Assembly (NCBI GenBank): GCA_020064725.1 | Contig: JAGTWJ010000017.1 | Span: 2,790,001 to 2,854,000 of the forward strand | DNA length: 64,000 nucleotides | Direction: 5' to 3' | Source: Drechslerella dactyloides | Taxonomy: Eukaryota > Ascomycota > Orbiliomycetes > Orbiliales > Orbiliaceae | In this document: piece after piece, positions 62,009-64,000 of the stretch | Numbering within the stretch: the first letter of the stretch is position 1 | How the letters are laid out: the number at the start of each line of letters is the position of its first letter | Position numbers and translations under genes: made by a program | The notes under the pieces: model-generated | The model's database searches: none | Told to the model about the DNA's origin: nothing | What the model saw: only the letters and a program-made list of their open reading frames with translations

Positions 62009-62472
62009 ACGACCCTGACATATATTATATACTTCGCTTTACATGAGCCCCGACTATCTTGTATTCCTATATGGGGCTTCTTAATCGATACGTGTACAGA
62101 TATACTTCCTTTCCTGGGGTTAGTAGACAAAATGGCGTTACGAATAGGTGTACGACGCGTCAGACTCATGTATCCTGTCGCGCTGTTTCACACAATTGCA
62201 TAATGAACTTCAATAACTTTAGTGTGGGTTTAAATGGTGGCGATATACTTTGATCGATGACTCTGTCTTAGGTCGCATGACACGGCGGAAGCCAAAGAAA
62301 CTAGCATGATGCTTGCACTGGTTCGCCTTATGCCGCCTAGAGTAGTCTCGGACGCCCAGGGCGTATCACCTAATATCAGCTAAGCTTTTGATTCCTATTG
62401 CCAAAAAGTATAACCCCATCGCCGAAAAAGAACTCTTATATCGATACATTGCTCAATGACCGATCACCTGGA
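62009..62472. other. Convergent gap ARP4/ADE2
   Basis: The 464-bp convergent gap should hold both 3' untranslated regions. No supported gene is seen. Confidence 0.6.
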
Positions 62473-64000
62473 TCACTTTTTTTCTTTCTCTTTATCTTCC
62501 AGATACTTCTTCCAGCCGACCTGCAGCAGCATGTCATCCGTCAAGACAACCGAATCCCTCATCCCCTTCATAAAACTCCTCATCACGTCTCGATACCTCC
62601 CTTCACCCGCACCCAGTATCCTCACCGCCAGTAACGCCGCATTGTCTGCGCGGTTGACACCGACTGTAGCCACAGGAATTCCGTTTGGCATCTGCACAAT
62701 CGATAGCAGGCTGTCCATACCTTCTAGACTCGACCCTTTCACTGGCACCCCGATGACTGGTAGCGAGGTCATACTGGCACACATGCCTGGGAGATGCGCG
62801 GCGCCTCCCGCACCGGCAATTATGACGCGGATGCCCCGTTCTTCGGCGGTTCTGGAGAAATCGTAGAGCTCCTGCGTCATGCGGTGGGCAGAGACGATGC
62901 GGGGCTGTGTCGGGATGTTGAAGTTGTCGAGGGTTCTGAGGGCAGCAGACATGATCGGCAGATCGGATATAGAACCCATGATTACGGCTATGGGGGATGT
63001 TGGGGTCGGTAGTGAGGCAGGGAGGATTGACGCTGCCGGGGAGGTGTATGTAGCGGCGCGTACTAGAGGTGCGATTAGGGTTTCGCAGTTGGTGATGCCG
63101 TCGGCCACGACAGTGATGTGACCCATCTTTCGACCCGGACGAGCTTCCGTCTTGCCGTAAAGGTGGAGGGTTGAGCCTGGTGTCTCTAGCGCTAGCTTGC
63201 AGAGGGGTAGGTGTGAATCGGGTTGCGGCCCACCCAGGATGTTGAGCATGATCGAGCTGGTGGATGGTGTCCGAGGCGATGTGATGGAAGGCGGTAGCGG
63301 AAGGTCGATTATGGCTCGAATGTGGGCTTCGAATTGGGATGTCGAGTGAGTTTCGATAGTGTGATGACCCGAATTATGGGGTCGAGGGGCAATCTCGTTG
63401 ACGAGGATGGTATCATTTTTCAGCAGAAACATCTCGACTCCAAATATGCCTGCCCCGGGAAAGTGTTTTATGGCGTCTTCGGCCAGCTTTTGGGCTCTGG
63501 TCCTCGCTGACAGGGTTGTTCTTGCAGGCATGTATACCAGTTTGCAGATGTTGTTCTCGTGGATGGTCTCCACGGTCGGATATGACAATGTCTTCCCACT
63601 TCTAGTCTTGACGACCATGACGGCGAGCTCCATGGTAAATGCTGCCCATTTTTCAGCGTAGAGCGGTCGGTTTGAGAGAGCTTCCAGTGCTTGCGGTATC
63701 GTGTCTTTGGACCAGACGACGTAATTTCCTCTCCCATCATATGCCAAAGTTCTCGACTTCAACATGAATGGGTATCCAAAATCCGCTCCGACTTTTTCTA
63801 GAGCCTCGACGCTCGGGCTGTCAATACTCCTGCTTTCGGCCACCGCAACCCCATTCTTTAACAAAAATTCTTTCTGCAGGTACTTGTCTTGAATGATTCT
63901 GATTGTTTGACTTGATGGCTGAACATCGACCTTGCCCTCCTTCTCTATTGTTTCCAAGATGTTCGTGTCGACATGTTCAATTTCCGTCGTTAATATATCG
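62473..64000 (-). CDS. ADE2: ADE2, AIR carboxylase (5' end beyond window)
   Basis: Ade2 converts aminoimidazole ribonucleotide to its carboxylated form in purine synthesis, through fused PurK (ATP-grasp) and PurE domains. About 509 codons are in the window; the N-terminus lies past 64000. The PurK part shows QDKYLQKEFLLKNGVAVAES, PFMLKSRTLAYDGRGNYVV, YAEKWAAFTMELAVMVV and NEIAPRPHNSGHHTIE. The PurE part begins at IAVIMGSISDLPIMSAALRT and continues with VSAHRMTQELYDF, VIIAGAGGAAHLPGMCAS and PVIGVPVKGSSLEGMDSLLS, then a charged C-terminus. The order and the full PurE domain match fungal Ade2. No intron is seen in this part. Confidence 0.96.
   Translation of the reverse strand, partial: DILTTEIEHVDTNILETIEKEGKVDVQPSSQTIRIIQDKYLQKEFLLKNGVAVAESRSIDSPSVEALEKVGADFGYPFMLKSRTLAYDGRGNYVVWSKDTIPQALEALSNRPLYAEKWAAFTMELAVMVVKTRSGKTLSYPTVETIHENNICKLVYMPARTTLSARTRAQKLAEDAIKHFPGAGIFGVEMFLLKNDTILVNEIAPRPHNSGHHTIETHSTSQFEAHIRAIIDLPLPPSITSPRTPSTSSIMLNILGGPQPDSHLPLCKLALETPGSTLHLYGKTEARPGRKMGHITVVADGITNCETLIAPLVRAATYTSPAASILPASLPTPTSPIAVIMGSISDLPIMSAALRTLDNFNIPTQPRIVSAHRMTQELYDFSRTAEERGIRVIIAGAGGAAHLPGMCASMTSLPVIGVPVKGSSLEGMDSLLSIVQMPNGIPVATVGVNRADNAALLAVRILGAGEGRYRDVMRSFMKGMRDSVVLTDDMLLQVGWKKYLEDKEKEKK

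Overview
The window reads as nuclear DNA of a filamentous ascomycete (Pezizomycotina). Genes are single units with short introns of about 50-80 bp, mostly GT-AG with CTAAC-like branch sites. The recognisable proteins (DOP1, MON1, GUP1, ADE2, a Sgs1-type RecQ helicase, SWR1/NuA4 subunits) are those of a typical ascomycete. There are no operons, ribosome binding sites or CRISPR arrays, and I recognised no rRNA or tRNA gene. All exon structures below were worked out by hand from splice signals, reading phase and family conservation. There is no transcript evidence.

Layout. 1-8 kb: DOP1 (3' end off the left edge) and MON1 are head to head, and both act in endosome/vacuole trafficking. 8.8-12.4 kb: a large secreted repeat protein with two copies of an unfamiliar Cys-rich domain around mucin-like and collagen-like repeats. 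14.6-18.4 kb: proteasome beta-5 (PRE2) and a Ser/Thr-rich single-pass surface protein. 20.5-27.2 kb: VPS71/SWC6, a DXD glycosyltransferase, a MetX-like alpha/beta hydrolase and a cyanovirin-type (CVNH) lectin with an extra C-terminal domain. 28.2-36.8 kb: a divergent pair of very large proteins (about 1294 and 1099 aa). They combine beta modules, Gly-rich segments and long helical regions in a way that recalls bacterial P47/TULIP and Tc-toxin components. This pair is the best candidate for an undescribed system. 37.5-39.5 kb: a Kelch/transmembrane protein. 39.5-43.1 kb: a long stretch without a supported gene. 43.1-48.6 kb: a secreted protein, a tail-less kinesin-like motor with an insertion, and an F-box protein. 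49.2-55.5 kb: the small spliceosome subunit SF3b5/SF3b10, head to head with an SGS1/BLM-type RecQ helicase. 56.6-64 kb: a small secreted protein, GUP1 (MBOAT), ARP4 head to head with GUP1, and ADE2 (5' end off the right edge).

How the genes fit together. Core genes sit at both ends and between accessory stretches. VPS71/SWC6 and ARP4 are both SWR1-complex subunits but lie 40 kb apart, so I do not infer linkage. The middle (24-44 kb) is rich in extracellular or lectin-like products and long gene-poor gaps, and looks like an accessory region.
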